Source of the DNA: Carex sylvatica
Lineage: Eukaryota; Streptophyta; Magnoliopsida; Poales; Cyperaceae
DNA: 64,000 nt
NCBI GenBank assembly: GCA_964058845.1
Contig: CAXKVR010000039.1
Coordinates: 41,277-105,276 of the forward strand
Direction: 5' to 3'
Within the stretch, counting starts at the first letter, position 1. Each line of letters opens with the position of its first letter. Shown here piece by piece: positions 36,910 through 48,417 of this stretch. A program made the translations under genes and the position numbers. Under the pieces are notes generated by a model. That model had not been told where the DNA came from and made no database searches. It saw nothing but the letters and a program-made list of their open reading frames with translations.

Positions 36910-37129
36910 ATGTATGTATATGTATATATGTAAATGAGTTTATAAAAAAAAAATTAGAAAATATTATTATCAGAATTTTTTTTTCCGGTTTTAGACATCA
37001 ATTTTTGAAATTTTTTTTTTTCGGTAATTGGTGCTAAAACCAGAATTTTTTTTTCCGGTTTGGGTAGTTTTGAAAATACACCCGACATTTATTTTTTTTG
37101 GATATAAATAAAAAAATCGGATCTGATGA

Positions 37130-38105
37130 CATGTAAAAAATATTATTTAGTTTGGATAACCCAATATTTTTTAATAAAAATAATATGATTGTTTTAGTTT
37201 TTACAATTTAGAACGTAAAATTTAAACAGAATTTAGGATTCAGTCATTTAAAAAAAAAAATCTAGATATACACAGATTTTCAAGAAAAATAAGCAACAAT
37301 GTCAGTCTTATTATCTGTCCTTTTTTTCATTTATTTAGAGTTTAAAACAGTTCCACATTGTACTTGCCTCTTGTCGTATTGTTTTCTTTTCAGTCATATT
37401 TTTACTTGCCTCTTGTCGTATTATTCAAGAAAATAAACACCATGAGAAAATGCCAAGGAAAGACAGCTTTAAAGGGATGACGCAAATTATCTGAGAGACT
37501 GATAGCCTGCTACAATACAGAGCAGTCTTATTAATTTTTTTTTTTTTTAATATGTGATGACAAAGGTTATACTATTAAGTGGAATTTTATGTATGCCCTT
37601 CGAAAGTTGGAAATTATGTATTTAAAAAAAAAATCATAATATCATATTTATTCTTCTGAATTTTTAAAGAACTCACAAATTTATTTATTTTATTGTGTTT
37701 TATATTTAAAACTCATTTTAAATTTATAATGTATCCATTTTATTAATTATTAAAAAAATACTTCTAATTGACCTGTTGTGAGGACACACAGGTGGAGACA
37801 TACTTTCAAGTTAAGGGGTCAGTCATATAAAAAAAAAACTATTGCAAATGTGGTTCAATTTTACACTACCCATAGCATTTTACTCTAAAGTATATAGAAT
37901 ATAATGTAGAAGCACAAAATATTTGAAAAAAAAAGTGGTCAAATGACCTACATTCCTTTAGAGTGGCTCCGCCACTATGATGACAAATTGCTATTTTTTT
38001 ACTTGTGATGTTCACAAAAAACGTAATCCTAAATATCATTGTACATACGTGATGACTCTAAATGAGTTATGCTAACTTTTAGTATATATAAATATATACT
38101 TAGTT
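37130..38105. other. Gene-free intergenic DNA
   Basis: AT-rich. A 20-bp TACTTGCCTCTTGTCGTATT is directly repeated at about 37,361 and 37,403. Nothing coding. Confidence 0.5.
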
Positions 38106-38456
38106 ATCCTTAATCTACTTTGTTAGATTACAAGCGCATAATCCTACCGTGTAATAGTGTCATGTGTCGATCCACAGGGATAGGTCTTAAGTTATTTAAC
38201 AACTTTAGCACTAGTCTAGGTTCTTCGGGTTATTTAGTAGCGTGTATACTTAATTAATTAATAAATAAAATAAAGCTACATGGTGATTTTACAGTTTACT
38301 CTGCAAATTGATAGGTGGAGATGCTAATTTATGTAAGCCAAGTATAGGGAGCCTCTAGAGTTTTAGATAAAATCCTTCTAATTATCTTAATACATACTTA
38401 TGGTACTCATGTCTACCCACATACGGCCTTCTGTCACTGCCGCATACGGACCCATA
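38106..38456 (-). repeat. Degenerate LTR-like remnant
   Basis: GATTACAAGCGCATAATCCT and ACCGTGTAATAGTGTCATGT, followed by GTCGATCCACAGGGATAG, read in reverse as a diverged form of the end of the block at 33,860-33,935. It appears to be an inverted fragment of the same broad retrotransposon class. Confidence 0.5.
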
Positions 38457-38512
38457 TGTATGTATGTGTGTGTGTGTATATATATATATATAAAGAGAGA
38501 GAGAGAGAGAGA
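38457..38512. repeat. Compound microsatellite (GT)n(AT)n(GA)n
   Basis: Consecutive GT, AT and GA dinucleotide tracts next to the left end of the following MITE. Confidence 0.9.
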
Positions 38513-38919
38513 GAGTAAGGCTACGCTACTTCGTGAATTAATGGGGGTGTTTTAATTCGCGCTCATATCTCTAGTTTCAAAGTTCAAAATAGCCGATCCA
38601 AATGTTAGATGTTTAATTTATATTAAAATGTGTTTAGAGACCAAATTTTACATTTTTTGAATTTTTTTTACTATTTATTAAGATGGTTTGAAAATTGCTG
38701 TTTTTATTAAAATTTTGCACCATTAAAAAACAATGATTTTCAAACCATCTTAATAAATAGTAAAAAAAATTCCAAAACATGTAAAATTTGGTTTCCAAGC
38801 ACATTTTAATATAGATTAAACATCTAACGGTTTGGATCGGCTATTTTGAACTTTAAACTAGAGATGTGAGTGCGAATTAAAACACCCCCATTAATTCACG
38901 AAGTAGCATAGCCTTACTA
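38513..38919. mobile_element. Foldback MITE, AGTAAGGCTACGCTACTTCG type
   Basis: Left AGTAAGGCTACGCTACTTCG pairs with right CGAAGTAGCATAGCCTTACT. Arms contain TAGCCGATCCAAA, ATTAAAATGTG and TTTACTATTTATTAAGATGG, and meet at about 38,715. 407 bp. The half copy at 8304 is the same type. Confidence 0.9.
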
Positions 38920-38925
38920 TATATA

Positions 38926-39312
38926 TAGGAACATGCTAGAATGCTATGCGTAGCATAGAGGGCCTCCGTGCAACGGCTCAATATTTGATTTTTTAAATTC
39001 CTAACAGTCGATCCGAACCGTTCATCTTGTTCTCCATATTAATATGTGTTTGGAGACCAAATTTTATATTTTTTGGAATTTTTTTACTATTTTTTTAGAT
39101 TTATTAAAAATCGCTGTTTTTTTATGGTCCAGATTTGCTGAAAACAGCGATTTTCAATAAATCCAAAAAATGTAAAATTTGGTCTCCAAACAGATATTAA
39201 TATGGAGAACAAGATGAATGGTTCGGATCGACCGTTAGAATTTTGAAAAGTTAAATATTGAGCTGTTGCACGGAGGCCCTCTATGCTACGCATAACATGC
39301 TAGCATATTCCT
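38926..39312. mobile_element. Foldback MITE, AGGAACATGCTAGAATGCTA type
   Basis: Left AGGAACATGCTAGAATGCTA and right TAACATGCTAGCATATTCCT pair, then GCGTAGCATAGAGGGCCTCC with its complement. Arms share ACAGTCGATCCGAACCGTTC and CTCCATATTAATATGTGTTT with family A at 7.5-8.3 kb. Abuts the previous MITE within 10 bp. Confidence 0.9.
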
Positions 39313-39324
39313 ATATATATATAT

Positions 39325-39510
39325 ATAGAGTAAGGCTACCATACATTGCAATGCATAGGTTTTTTTGTACATTGGACTATAAATTATAGGATTCAAAGTC
39401 CAAATAATCGATCCAAACCATTCATGTTGTTCTCCATATTAATACGTGTTTGGAGACCAAATTTTATATTTTTTGAAATTTTTTTACTATTTTTTTAGAT
39501 TTATTGAAAA
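39325..39510. mobile_element. Left half of another foldback MITE
   Basis: GAGTAAGGCTACCATACATT leads into AATCGATCCAAACCATTCAT, TTCTCCATATTAATACGTG and TTTTTAGATTTATTGAAAAT, ending where a hairpin turn would be expected. The right arm is missing. Confidence 0.75.
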
Positions 39511-39677
39511 TGAGAGTGCTATATTGAGGGCATCAATTGTGATTTTGAGATCCAAGAGAAGTTTTTCTCTCTAAATGTCTATTTTAACCTTCTATTCTCT
39601 CTTTCTTATTTGTTCCAATTAATTCTGTCATAATTAATTCACAAGTTAATAAAGAAAAAAAAATTATCCAAAACCTG

Positions 39678-40465
39678 CAATTGGAATGATGAAACAAATA
39701 AGATGAAAATCTAATTCACAAATAGGCCCTTCCAAATCCAACTATCAACGATAAAAAATTTAAATATACTCCTCTAAATCCATTACATCACATATTTTCT
39801 TGCATAACAATGAGAAAATTGGGTTTATATTCCCATTTGTTTATTTCTGCCTAGACATAGCCGAAGTAAATGAGTATTGGGCAGAAAATATGGTATTAAG
39901 ACTGAATGACAAATTATTTACCAAATAATTTCTAAGTAGACTATGTCATACAACATAAGCAAATCTCGCGCTGCAAATTTAAGGACCATTGAAATAAGTA
40001 ATCAAAGTTTCTTGGTCAAATTATACACGAGCACCGAAATTATCAAAATTAAGTATATTGAAATATACCATGGTTGCTAATTTTAATGTACAAGATTTTA
40101 TGATACCTTACATTTTTTTTTTCTTCATTGGTACTTAAGATCACAATTTTCGATATATAATTTTAAAGCAATTTCAAAAACTATTTACAATGCAAAGGAA
40201 AAAAAATTGCATAGATAATCTAGCGGATCGTTAAGTGATGGATATATTTTTTTTTTGTGAACTTGTGCTCGAAACTTTGTGTACTAAAAAATTTGTGTTT
40301 TTTTTTATGATTTTATAGTCTACGGGCTTCATCTTTAAGAATATATTATGTATTGGATTTAGAGAAATATATTTAAAATATTTATCAGTGATGTATTAAA
40401 TTTAGAAGGGTATATTTGTTATTTGTATTTTCACCTTATTTGTTTCATCATTCCAATTGCAGCTT
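39678..40465. mobile_element. Foldback-like element with 30-bp ends
   Basis: TGCAATTGGAATGATGAAAC at 39,678 pairs with GTTTCATCATTCCAATTGCA near 40,445, extended by AAATAAGATGAAAAT. The interior is AT-rich and non-coding. No matching target duplication found. Confidence 0.6.
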
Positions 40466-41579
40466 GTGTACAATTTGTTTCCTGATAGCACCAACAAAGG
40501 ACCACTACTTAATCAAATGAAGATTTTATATCCAAATAACACATCTTGAATTGATTCATGTCTATCTTTGATTCCAATTGAAATTAAGATTTGGGGCCGA
40601 GCAGTCCTTTTGCAAAAGGGGTCAAATCTTGGCATGTTCACAAACAGGTACAGTTCCTGTGCTCAATTGCGACATGTAAGGTCTAAGAGAAACAAAAGGG
40701 TTTCAAAGGCCCCACCATTTGTCCCCAGTTCACCTTCTTCTCAAATTAATTTTGCTTTCTTGGATTTGGTGTCATACATAACAGTATAACACGGTATCTG
40801 CCCCAAATGAAAAAAAAATGAAAAAATAAAAAAAATTATCTCCTTTATAACACTCTAAATTTTTTAAATTTTAGAATATATTAAATATTTTATCGGAAAG
40901 GAGAGAGATGAAAACTTTTTTATGCACTCGAATGATTCAGTTCTTTAGAAAATTCAAATTATTTTGTGCGGAAGGAGAATGATGAAACATTTTTTAGGCC
41001 TTAAAATGATTCAGTTCCATGGAAATTTTCTAAGGAATTGAATCAATGTCTATAGAAATCGAATTAATTATTGAATTTCTTTTGGTATATCGAATTTGTT
41101 TCATCTTTCTTGCTATTTACAAATCTTTAATATATTTAAAAAAGTAAAACAAAAAATCAGTATAATATGCGTTTGTAAAGTCAATAAAATCAATAATTAA
41201 GATGCTATCTCTGAAATTTGGCAATTTTCTGTGGTTTTAATTATGAAATGTTATAATTTTATAATTACCGCGCAAGCCAAAAAAAAAAAATGTAATTTTG
41301 CTGTGAAATAATGTAGATGAATAATTTAATCAAAATGTATAAATCCATGATTTTTAAATGAAGCTAATATATGATTTTTGTCGTTTTGAATTGCATCACG
41401 CTAAATTGTTATGTAACTTTTATTATATTTTGAGGATTTAGCACTAAATAGAGGTCCAATTTAACATTATTTATCATCAATTAAATATAATTTGAAATGT
41501 TTAATTTTAAGACCTAGCATTTGAACCAATCTATATCTTGTTAAAGTAAAGATTTTGTAGTTTTACCATGATTAGGGTT
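40466..41579. other. Gene-free intergenic DNA
   Basis: The open frame at 40,568-40,789 (73 residues) has no motif and no sign of an exon set. Two related words GATTCAGTTC(T/C)(T/A)(T/G)(A/G)GAAA lie at 40,925-41,030. Nothing else supported. Confidence 0.45.
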
Positions 41580-41900
41580 AAAAAGGCCTCATTGTCTTTC
41601 ACTCCAATCATGTCTTACATCTCTATCTTTAAAATTCAAACAGTAGACCAAAATTGCTCAACATGATCTTCATATTAAAATTTGCTCTAAGAACAAATTT
41701 TATAATTTTTTTGGAAATTTTTTACTTTCTTTTTTAGACAGATATAATCGTTTCTTTTCAAAAAGATAATAGCAAAGAAGTAATTATTTTTTTACCAATT
41801 TAAAATAATAGTAAAAAAAAATTCAAAAAATTTAAAATTTGATATAGAAATACATTTTAATATAGAGATTATGTTGTCTATCGACTGATAAGATTTTGAG
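41580..41900. mobile_element. Degenerate foldback MITE
   Basis: Contains the common arm motif in decayed form (AAACAGTAGACCAAAATTGC, TGATCTTCATATTAAAATTT, TTTACT). An imperfect mirror is at 41,805-41,890. Ends not recognisable. Confidence 0.5.
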
Positions 41901-41958
41901 AACAGAAATAAGAATTTGAAACATAATTGAAGCACAAAAATAATGAAACAATTTGCTC

Positions 41959-42372
41959 AAGTAGAACTAGGGTGTTCTTAAGTTCACAAAACCCCTTGGT
42001 GAACTCAAGTCTAAAATCCGTCAAATCGGCTTTAAATGATGAATCCGAACCGTTGAAACCCGCATACATTACAAGTGATGTGTCTACATGTGAAATTTTT
42101 AAACATTTAAATTAATTTAGTATAAAGTCAATCGGTCAAAATTAGAAGGTTAATAAATTAATTTTAATGCATTCATTTTTTGTACATTTTTGGACAGCTT
42201 GACTTTATACTAAATTAATTTAAATGTTTAAAAATTTCACACGTAGACACATCACTCGTAAGGTATGCGGGTTTCAATGGTTCGAATTCATCATTTAAAG
42301 CCAATTTAACGGGTTTTAAACTTGAGTTCACAAAAAGACTTAGTAAACTTAAGAACATCTTAGTTCTACTCC
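41959..42372. mobile_element. Mutator-type MITE, AGTAGAACTAGGGTG family, copy 3
   Basis: AGTAGAACTAGGGTGTTCTT pairs with AAGAACATCTTAGTTCTACT. Flanks CAATTTGCTC and CATTTTGCTC agree at 9 of 10 bases. Arms include GATGTGTCTACATGTGAAA and its complement. Confidence 0.9.
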
Positions 42373-42570
42373 ATTTTGCTCTCCTCTAGTGACTTAGTCC
42401 AAGTTATAATAATTTAATTTTGTAACCATATTTCAAAATAGATATGATCACTTCATTTTAGCTGCATAATTTATGAAGATGGATAGTTCTAGTTACATCC
42501 ATATTATGATATATGATCACAAGCTGATTTTACATTTACCGTTATTGAAATTGTATAAATAAAATGAGAA

Positions 42571-42913
42571 GAGATTCACGTACAATATTCTACAGTTATA
42601 ATATTTTATAATATGACTTTTAAAGTCTAAACAGATGATTCAAATCGTTTAAAATGATCTCTGTATTAAAATATGCATGGAAATCAAATACAGTTTTTTT
42701 TTTGAATTTTTTTACTATTTATTACAATGAGTACAAAATTTAACAGGCTAATTTTTTTGTAAAATACTTAATAAATAGTAAACAAATAAAAAAAATATAA
42801 AATTTGATCTCCAAGCACATTTTAATATAGAAATTATGTTGAACGGTTTGAATCAACTATTTGGACTTTGAAAATTCATATTTTAACTATAAAATGTTGT
42901 ATGTGGATCCCTC
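42571..42913. mobile_element. Foldback MITE, GAGATTCACGTACAATATTC type
   Basis: The left GAGATTCACGTACAATATTC pairs imperfectly with the right end (ACATTTTATAGTT-type text; CATACAACATTT in reverse). Arms have AAAGTCTAAACAGATGATTC / GAATCAACTATTTGGACTTT and TTTTTACTATTTATTA, so this belongs to the common-arm group. Confidence 0.75.
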
Positions 42914-43782
42914 CTAAAATCAAATATGTAGTTATATCCTATTGCTCATATTTTATATATAGTTTTATGGCAATTTTAGATAAATTTGAAAATAATTTTG
43001 TCAATGGTAAGAAAGCTAATAATTAAGACAAACAATTAAATTTTAAATCATTTCATGAATGAGCGAAAAACTTTAAAGTTAGTCTAATGAATTCGTAATA
43101 TTTTTAGTTTATGAAAAATTACATATGTGCAATTTATTTATTTTTAGTTTTGGTAATATTGTCAAGAATAACATTCCACAAAAAATATATATGGTGAGTT
43201 TAACCTATGAAAAATATATAAAATCAACAATTATCTTTCATGACCCTATTTATGACGTGTCCATCTGATATAAACCGTCAGATTGGAATCAGAGGGTCCC
43301 AAATTCTCTAAATTATATCTTATCAACAAGTGATTATATGGGATGAATAAAATAATAACAGAGCTCAGAAGTACAATTACAATTCTCATTCTCTGTCTGA
43401 TATTAATATATGATATATCTGTACTGGGCTTTCGCTCCTTTTTTTTCTCTGCTGGGATTGCAACCTAAAGTGGGGCCAAACCCTCTGACATGTCTATCAC
43501 TTCTTTGTTTCCATGCAACGGACATGTCAAAGACAGCCAGTTAAATAAAGCTTCTTTTACACTTTAGAGAGACTAGTACGTACTGCCAATCACATTAGAT
43601 TAGATCTACTTTTATCATCAATTTTGCATCTATATTCTCTCACATTACGAGGAAAAAGGGATTCATAAAAGAAGTGTGATTTATATACACTAATACACAT
43701 TGATATATTAAATAATAACCTATTTTCTTAAATCTTAATTCATAAACAAAAATAAAATTAAACCTATGCCTCACTCATATGT

Positions 43783-44153
43783 AGGGGTGAAATAATATCC
43801 GATCCATATTCGATCCGAATTAAAAAACTTAGATGTGGATATTCGATATCTGAATATCTGTGTGGATAAGGATACTAATATGGTTTCACATTTTAATTAT
43901 TTATATTTGATTAGTAGATATATACCATATATTTCAATATATATTATGATAAATTTATGTTATTCACCATTATAATTAGATAAATATTACGAACTTTAAT
44001 ATTTTTATATTGTTTTAATAAATATCTAATATGATCCGGATCCGTATCTGTATCCGTCTGATATCCACTCTGTATCCATATCTAATAAATAAAAATAATA
44101 ATATAAATATGATTTTACCACTATTCGCTCAGTATCCGATCCGTTTTCACCAC
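43783..44153. mobile_element. Degenerate AGGGGTGAAA-ended element
   Basis: Left AGGGGTGAAATAATATCCGA and right TATCCGATCCGTTTTCACCA are related inverted ends. The inside has repeated GGATCCGTATCTGTATCCG-like words as in the 11.2 kb element. 371 bp; duplication unclear. Confidence 0.6.
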
Positions 44154-45204
44154 TGACTCATGATATCTCATTCCATAACACATGTTAGATTATTAAGTGA
44201 TCATTTCTGTATGGGCCAAAACGTTGAATTATTCAGTTTTTTCATAACCAAAAATTATTCAAGAGTTTTGACCCATGCAAGTACAAGAATGTGGAGGTAT
44301 CTGTGAGGGAAAAAAATAACTATTGTCAAGGGTAAACCGATAAAAAATACTAGTTCTGATGGTATCGCTATTACTGACAAAAGTATATGCAAGAATCAAT
44401 GTGTTCTTTTTTAGAAACAAGTGCATTATTAATTGATCATTAAGTTTAAATGATTAATTAAAATGTGAGGTGCATAAATTAATATAAATTGAACTACCCA
44501 AATTTGTTGGGGGCAGAAAAAAATGTTAACCAATACAATTTGTGGGTACTGATAATTTTTTTTATTATATTAATTAGACTCATTTATATATATAGTTCAA
44601 ATTATTAGATCCTGGCCGCCAGCTGTTTAGATTATGACCACACAAATAGGCACTGTTCAGGACCTAATTTTGGTTTTTGTTTCCAAATGAACCATAATAT
44701 AAATTAAAAATCAACTTTTCCTTTTGAATTGCACAATAATAATCTACAATATAATTACTATTTGATCGATCGGTACGGTACAGTGGTACACACGTCCAGG
44801 ACACAAAGACATGCATGATAAAGAAATTAACCATGTCTTCTGAAAGTTATATAGTCAAAAAGCTAGTATTTCTACAAGCTTAAAGGGGGAAAAAATTGGT
44901 CTAATTGAAGGTTCTTTTCTGTACGTAGTTATCTAGAAATTTGAGTTCTTTTTAACTTTAAACTGTAAGTTGGAACGATACAATGCATTTTTGCATAGAG
45001 CACAGTGGCATGCATGCATGCATGAACCCATCAACTTGTAACACAGTGAATTCATGTGCAGTTCATGTCTTGTACTTATTCTTAAAAAGTTTATTTTAGA
45101 TACATTTTTATTTCCTAAATAAAGTATTTTATTTTACAGACCCTTATATATTAACTTGTCAAGAGAACAAGAATAAATAACCATCTTAGAGACAATATAT
45201 CTTT

Positions 45205-45545
45205 CATTGTAGAGTAAGAGGCGGGCAAAAAAAATAACGAATCAGATTTGAATAATTAATCGGGTTTAAACCCATTAGCTAATCGGGGATTAGATAAAAC
45301 AATGCTCTAATTTTTAATTTTTAATGCTTTGACTTCTAATTTTTAACGCTTTGATTTCTAATCCCAATTATCAATTAGAATTCAAGAAATTTATCATAAT
45401 TTTAACCCTAAATTTAACATTAATTAAATACCAAAAGTCCAGAGGAGGGCAAATAAAATTCTAGAGGGAGACAAAGGTGAACCGAACCTATAAATTCGTA
45501 TAAAATTTTAAAATCCGGAGCGGAGCAGTTGCCCCCCTCTGGAAT
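45205..45545. repeat. Dispersed repeat, uninterrupted relative of the 16.7 kb SINE host
   Basis: Carries GATTTGAATAATTAATCGGG, a continuous GAATTCAAGAAATTTATCAT and AGAGGAGGGCAAATAAAATT. Its continuous text at the SINE target serves as an empty-site reference for the insertion at 16,751. Confidence 0.65.
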
Positions 45546-46541
45546 ACACTGGGTCTGCCACTAATAAGAGTGGTGAATTAAATCTGAATACAGAGATCCA
45601 AACATCGCATTACCTGATATTGTAGGATAAGATCTGAGTCGTCCATTTTAATCTAGGAAAATATCAATGCAAAATCCAATATATTTCAAATAGGCTTCAA
45701 AATATTTTGGCTGACTGAGAGTATTCTATTCCTACAGTAAATTAAATCACCTTTTTAGATGGGTCAATTTACTTCACACTTTTTTTTTTGAATAAACCCT
45801 TAGGTAATTTACTTCACACTTAATTCATATGTTAGATATATCTAATTTATATCATAGATATATAGAGATTCAATTATATGAATTTCTCTTTTTTTAGACG
45901 AATTAATTTATACCATGACTTAGTTAACAAATTAAGAATAAACACAAAAAGTAAGAATAAGTAATTTAATTATATATTTTTAAAATTAAATGACAATCAA
46001 GCATGGGCAGAAAGTGCAAGAAATCATAGAACTAGAAAAATGAGCAAAATAAAACATGTGAATGCATGACTTCATCCATCAATTATAAAAAGCTGTTGTA
46101 GGCTAGCTAGGTATTTATAATATAGCACAGGTGCTGCTATAGCTTTACCCCCTACTATGCACTAGGTTGCCACTTTTTTTATAACAGGCTATAGGAACTG
46201 GAAATAGCACAAAATTAGTTGGCAAATAACACAAGACAATTTCTTCTACCAGGTTAAGCAAAAAGCTTATTTCCAAATTTTATTTTGGAGGTCTCTCTCT
46301 GTACAAATACTGCCAAACTGAGAGGCTTCTGACAAGAGGGGTGCTTGGTCATATATATAGTATAGCTCTTGGGCAGGGAATTTGCTTGTCTGTAGCATGA
46401 ATTTTTTTTTTACGTGCATCACCCTTTTTCTTTATTTCTCATGCAATTCAATTCAGTCTCCACATGTATGGTGACATGGAGTTATAATTATATTATCATA
46501 AAAAAAGGAAGGTTGTAGTTTTGAGTTGTATTAGTATGATA

Positions 46542-46740
46542 CAGGGTTGTAAATAACGGTATGCGGTCGTCGGACAAATATGGTATCGTCAAGCGATTAA
46601 TTAAAAATAATTAGAAATAGTCGGCTATAATTGAGAATAATCGGCCGATTAGTTGAAAAAATTCATAACGGTTTGATCACCGCAAACGACTAATCGGACG
46701 ATTAATCGGCCTTAATTAACGGATGTTTTTTACAACACTG
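46542..46740. mobile_element. hAT-type MITE, inverted relative of the PWWP intron 1 element
   Basis: Ends CAGGGTTGTAAATAACGG and GTTTTTTACAACACTG. Internal GGTATGCGGTCGTCGGAC and AACGGTTTGATCACCGC match 25,232-25,404 in reverse orientation. Flanking octamers GTATGATA / GTACTATG are only partly alike. Confidence 0.8.
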
Positions 46741-48250
46741 GTACTATGATGTAGTAACCGGTGTGATATGAAGCTATAGGAAAGAGATAAATTTTTTGCT
46801 ATTTCCAAATATATAGTATATAAAATACATATGTCCTTTTCTTGTTATAGAATTTTCTTTTGTTTTCTAAACAATTTAGTTCTTCCAAATTTACGGTTTT
46901 AATCTACAATCATGTTTACAAAAAATGGGATAATATTATTTTACATTGGAGACAAAATATCTCAGATTATATTGTCCACATATCTATTTTGTTTTTTGTT
47001 TTTTCAAAATTTTACTATAAAGATCCGATTAAAAAGTATAAATATGAAATGATCAAACTTGGCTTGCCAGATTGGATTTTTTAGTTAATATGCTAATTTA
47101 GTTAGACATTCTATAAAATGTAGCAATTAGTATATATATGTATCTGATTCTCTTAATTAAATATGTGTAGCTCTTACTTAAAAATGTCTAATATTATAAA
47201 AATAACACTATGTAATGCTAGCTAGCCTTATCACTCTTTAGATTATGACAAGAATGATGTCATATGATGAATTGAGAAGAATTGGATGACAAATGATATA
47301 TATATATATATATATAATCCTGTTTGATTTTTCTAAACTAAATACTTGTTGGTTGGGCTATAGAATTATCATATATGACATTGAAAAATGTTTATGGTAG
47401 ATTGGAGTTAATTGAGCAACTTTTATCACACCTCAAAAATTTGAATTTGAGATACTAATAAGCACAACATCTAGGACTTCAACTGAATTTTGCTAGATTT
47501 TTTTAATTTAAGAATAGGTTTTGCCTACTAGCTAGGTATATATTAACAAAAAAAAAGTACAGCAAATGAATGAAAATAGATAAATATTAAAGAGGTAGGC
47601 ACATATTATGAATAGTTATTCAATGTTCCTTTCAAATCTAAATTGTGAACTTTGAATTGAACGGTTAATATATATTCTCTCTCTAATATTTAATGTAATT
47701 AATTATTGTCAAGCAATCACCATCATAGTATCATGATATCTATGCTTAAAGAGTAACCTAGGTCATTCCAAAGATGACCCAACACTTGTGGTGGAGCCTA
47801 GATCCAAACCCGCAACCTTACAACCCTGCTCGGTCGGATCCGGCTCGACACGCAATTAACAAAAAAAAAAAGTGCTGTCGGTTTCATGACATGCGTCCCC
47901 GATGGGTAAATATTAACAGATCTATTCTTACTTCACGCAGCGCATAGATTATACAGTTTAAACGTAAAAATACGCTGCATTAAGCTAATACTGTTTTGTT
48001 AAAATCTTTACCCCGTCCCGATGCGCGCTGTCCCCTTAAAGCCTCCTCATCTCCACCGTTGCTTCTCTCTTCCTCTCCTCGTTTTCTTCAAAATTTTTAT
48101 CAAAATCCATATCCCTTTCCTCCTCTCTTTTCTCTCTCTTTTCTTTGAAAGAAAAACAAACAAGTAAAGACAATTTAACCTTCCTCTCTACTACTAACTA
48201 CGCTCACTTGTTTTCTCCAGTTCACATTTCTCTCTCTCTAAAATCTCTTT
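46741..48250. other. Intergenic DNA and presumed bHLH promoter
   Basis: AT-rich to about 47,740. Then a less AT-rich block (47,750-47,880) with GGTGGAGCCTAGATCCAAAC and CGGTCGGATCCGGCTCGACA and an A tract, possibly a degraded retroelement piece. From 48,000 the sequence is C/T-rich (CTCTCTTCCTCTCCTC, TTCTCTCTCTCTA), typical of a plant leader. Transcription start not determined. Confidence 0.45.
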
Positions 48251-48252
48251 AA

Positions 48253-48288
48253 ATGGCGGCTCTGGCGGCCATGCACATCGTCTCGTAA
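48253..48288 (+). promoter_or_regulatory. Possible upstream ORF before the bHLH gene
   Basis: An 11-codon frame MAALAAMHIVS and TAA, ending 129 bp before the main ATG in the C/T-rich leader-like region. If the mRNA begins upstream of 48,253 without splicing it out, scanning ribosomes would meet it first. Transcript evidence is needed. Confidence 0.35.
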
Positions 48289-48417
48289 TCCATAATTTAA
48301 TGCGATAGAGATATCATCTGATCCTCCTTTATTGTATTGGTGCGAGTATCAGGGAATATATATTTCTTGGATATTGAATTTGAGTTTTATATATATTACG
48401 ACAAGAGAGAAGAGAAT

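Larger units (their letters stand above)
30138..37120. mobile_element. 6,983-bp Mutator-like foldback, host of nested insertions
   Basis: The ends CCGATTTTTTTATTTATA... and its complement pair for 21-22 bp and are flanked by an exact 9-bp duplication ATCTGATGA (30,129-30,137 and 37,121-37,129). Arms continue: 30,195-30,265 (GGGTGTATTTTCAAAACTA) pairs with 37,035-37,090, and 30,395-30,440 pairs with 35,935-36,020. The interior core begins at about 30,425. Everything between is later insertion: a split MITE, a solo LTR with a second LTR-like block, and two foldback MITEs. No transposase. Confidence 0.88.
42914..46541. other. Long gene-free stretch
   Basis: AT-rich intergenic DNA with two repeat segments listed separately. 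CATGCATGCATGCATG at 45,010-45,025 is an RY-type run and could be a simple repeat. I found no open frame with protein character on either strand. Confidence 0.5.

Noticed and set aside
40568..40789. 73-codon plus-strand frame
   Set aside because: No motif, no neighbouring exon and no codon bias; length is expected by chance.
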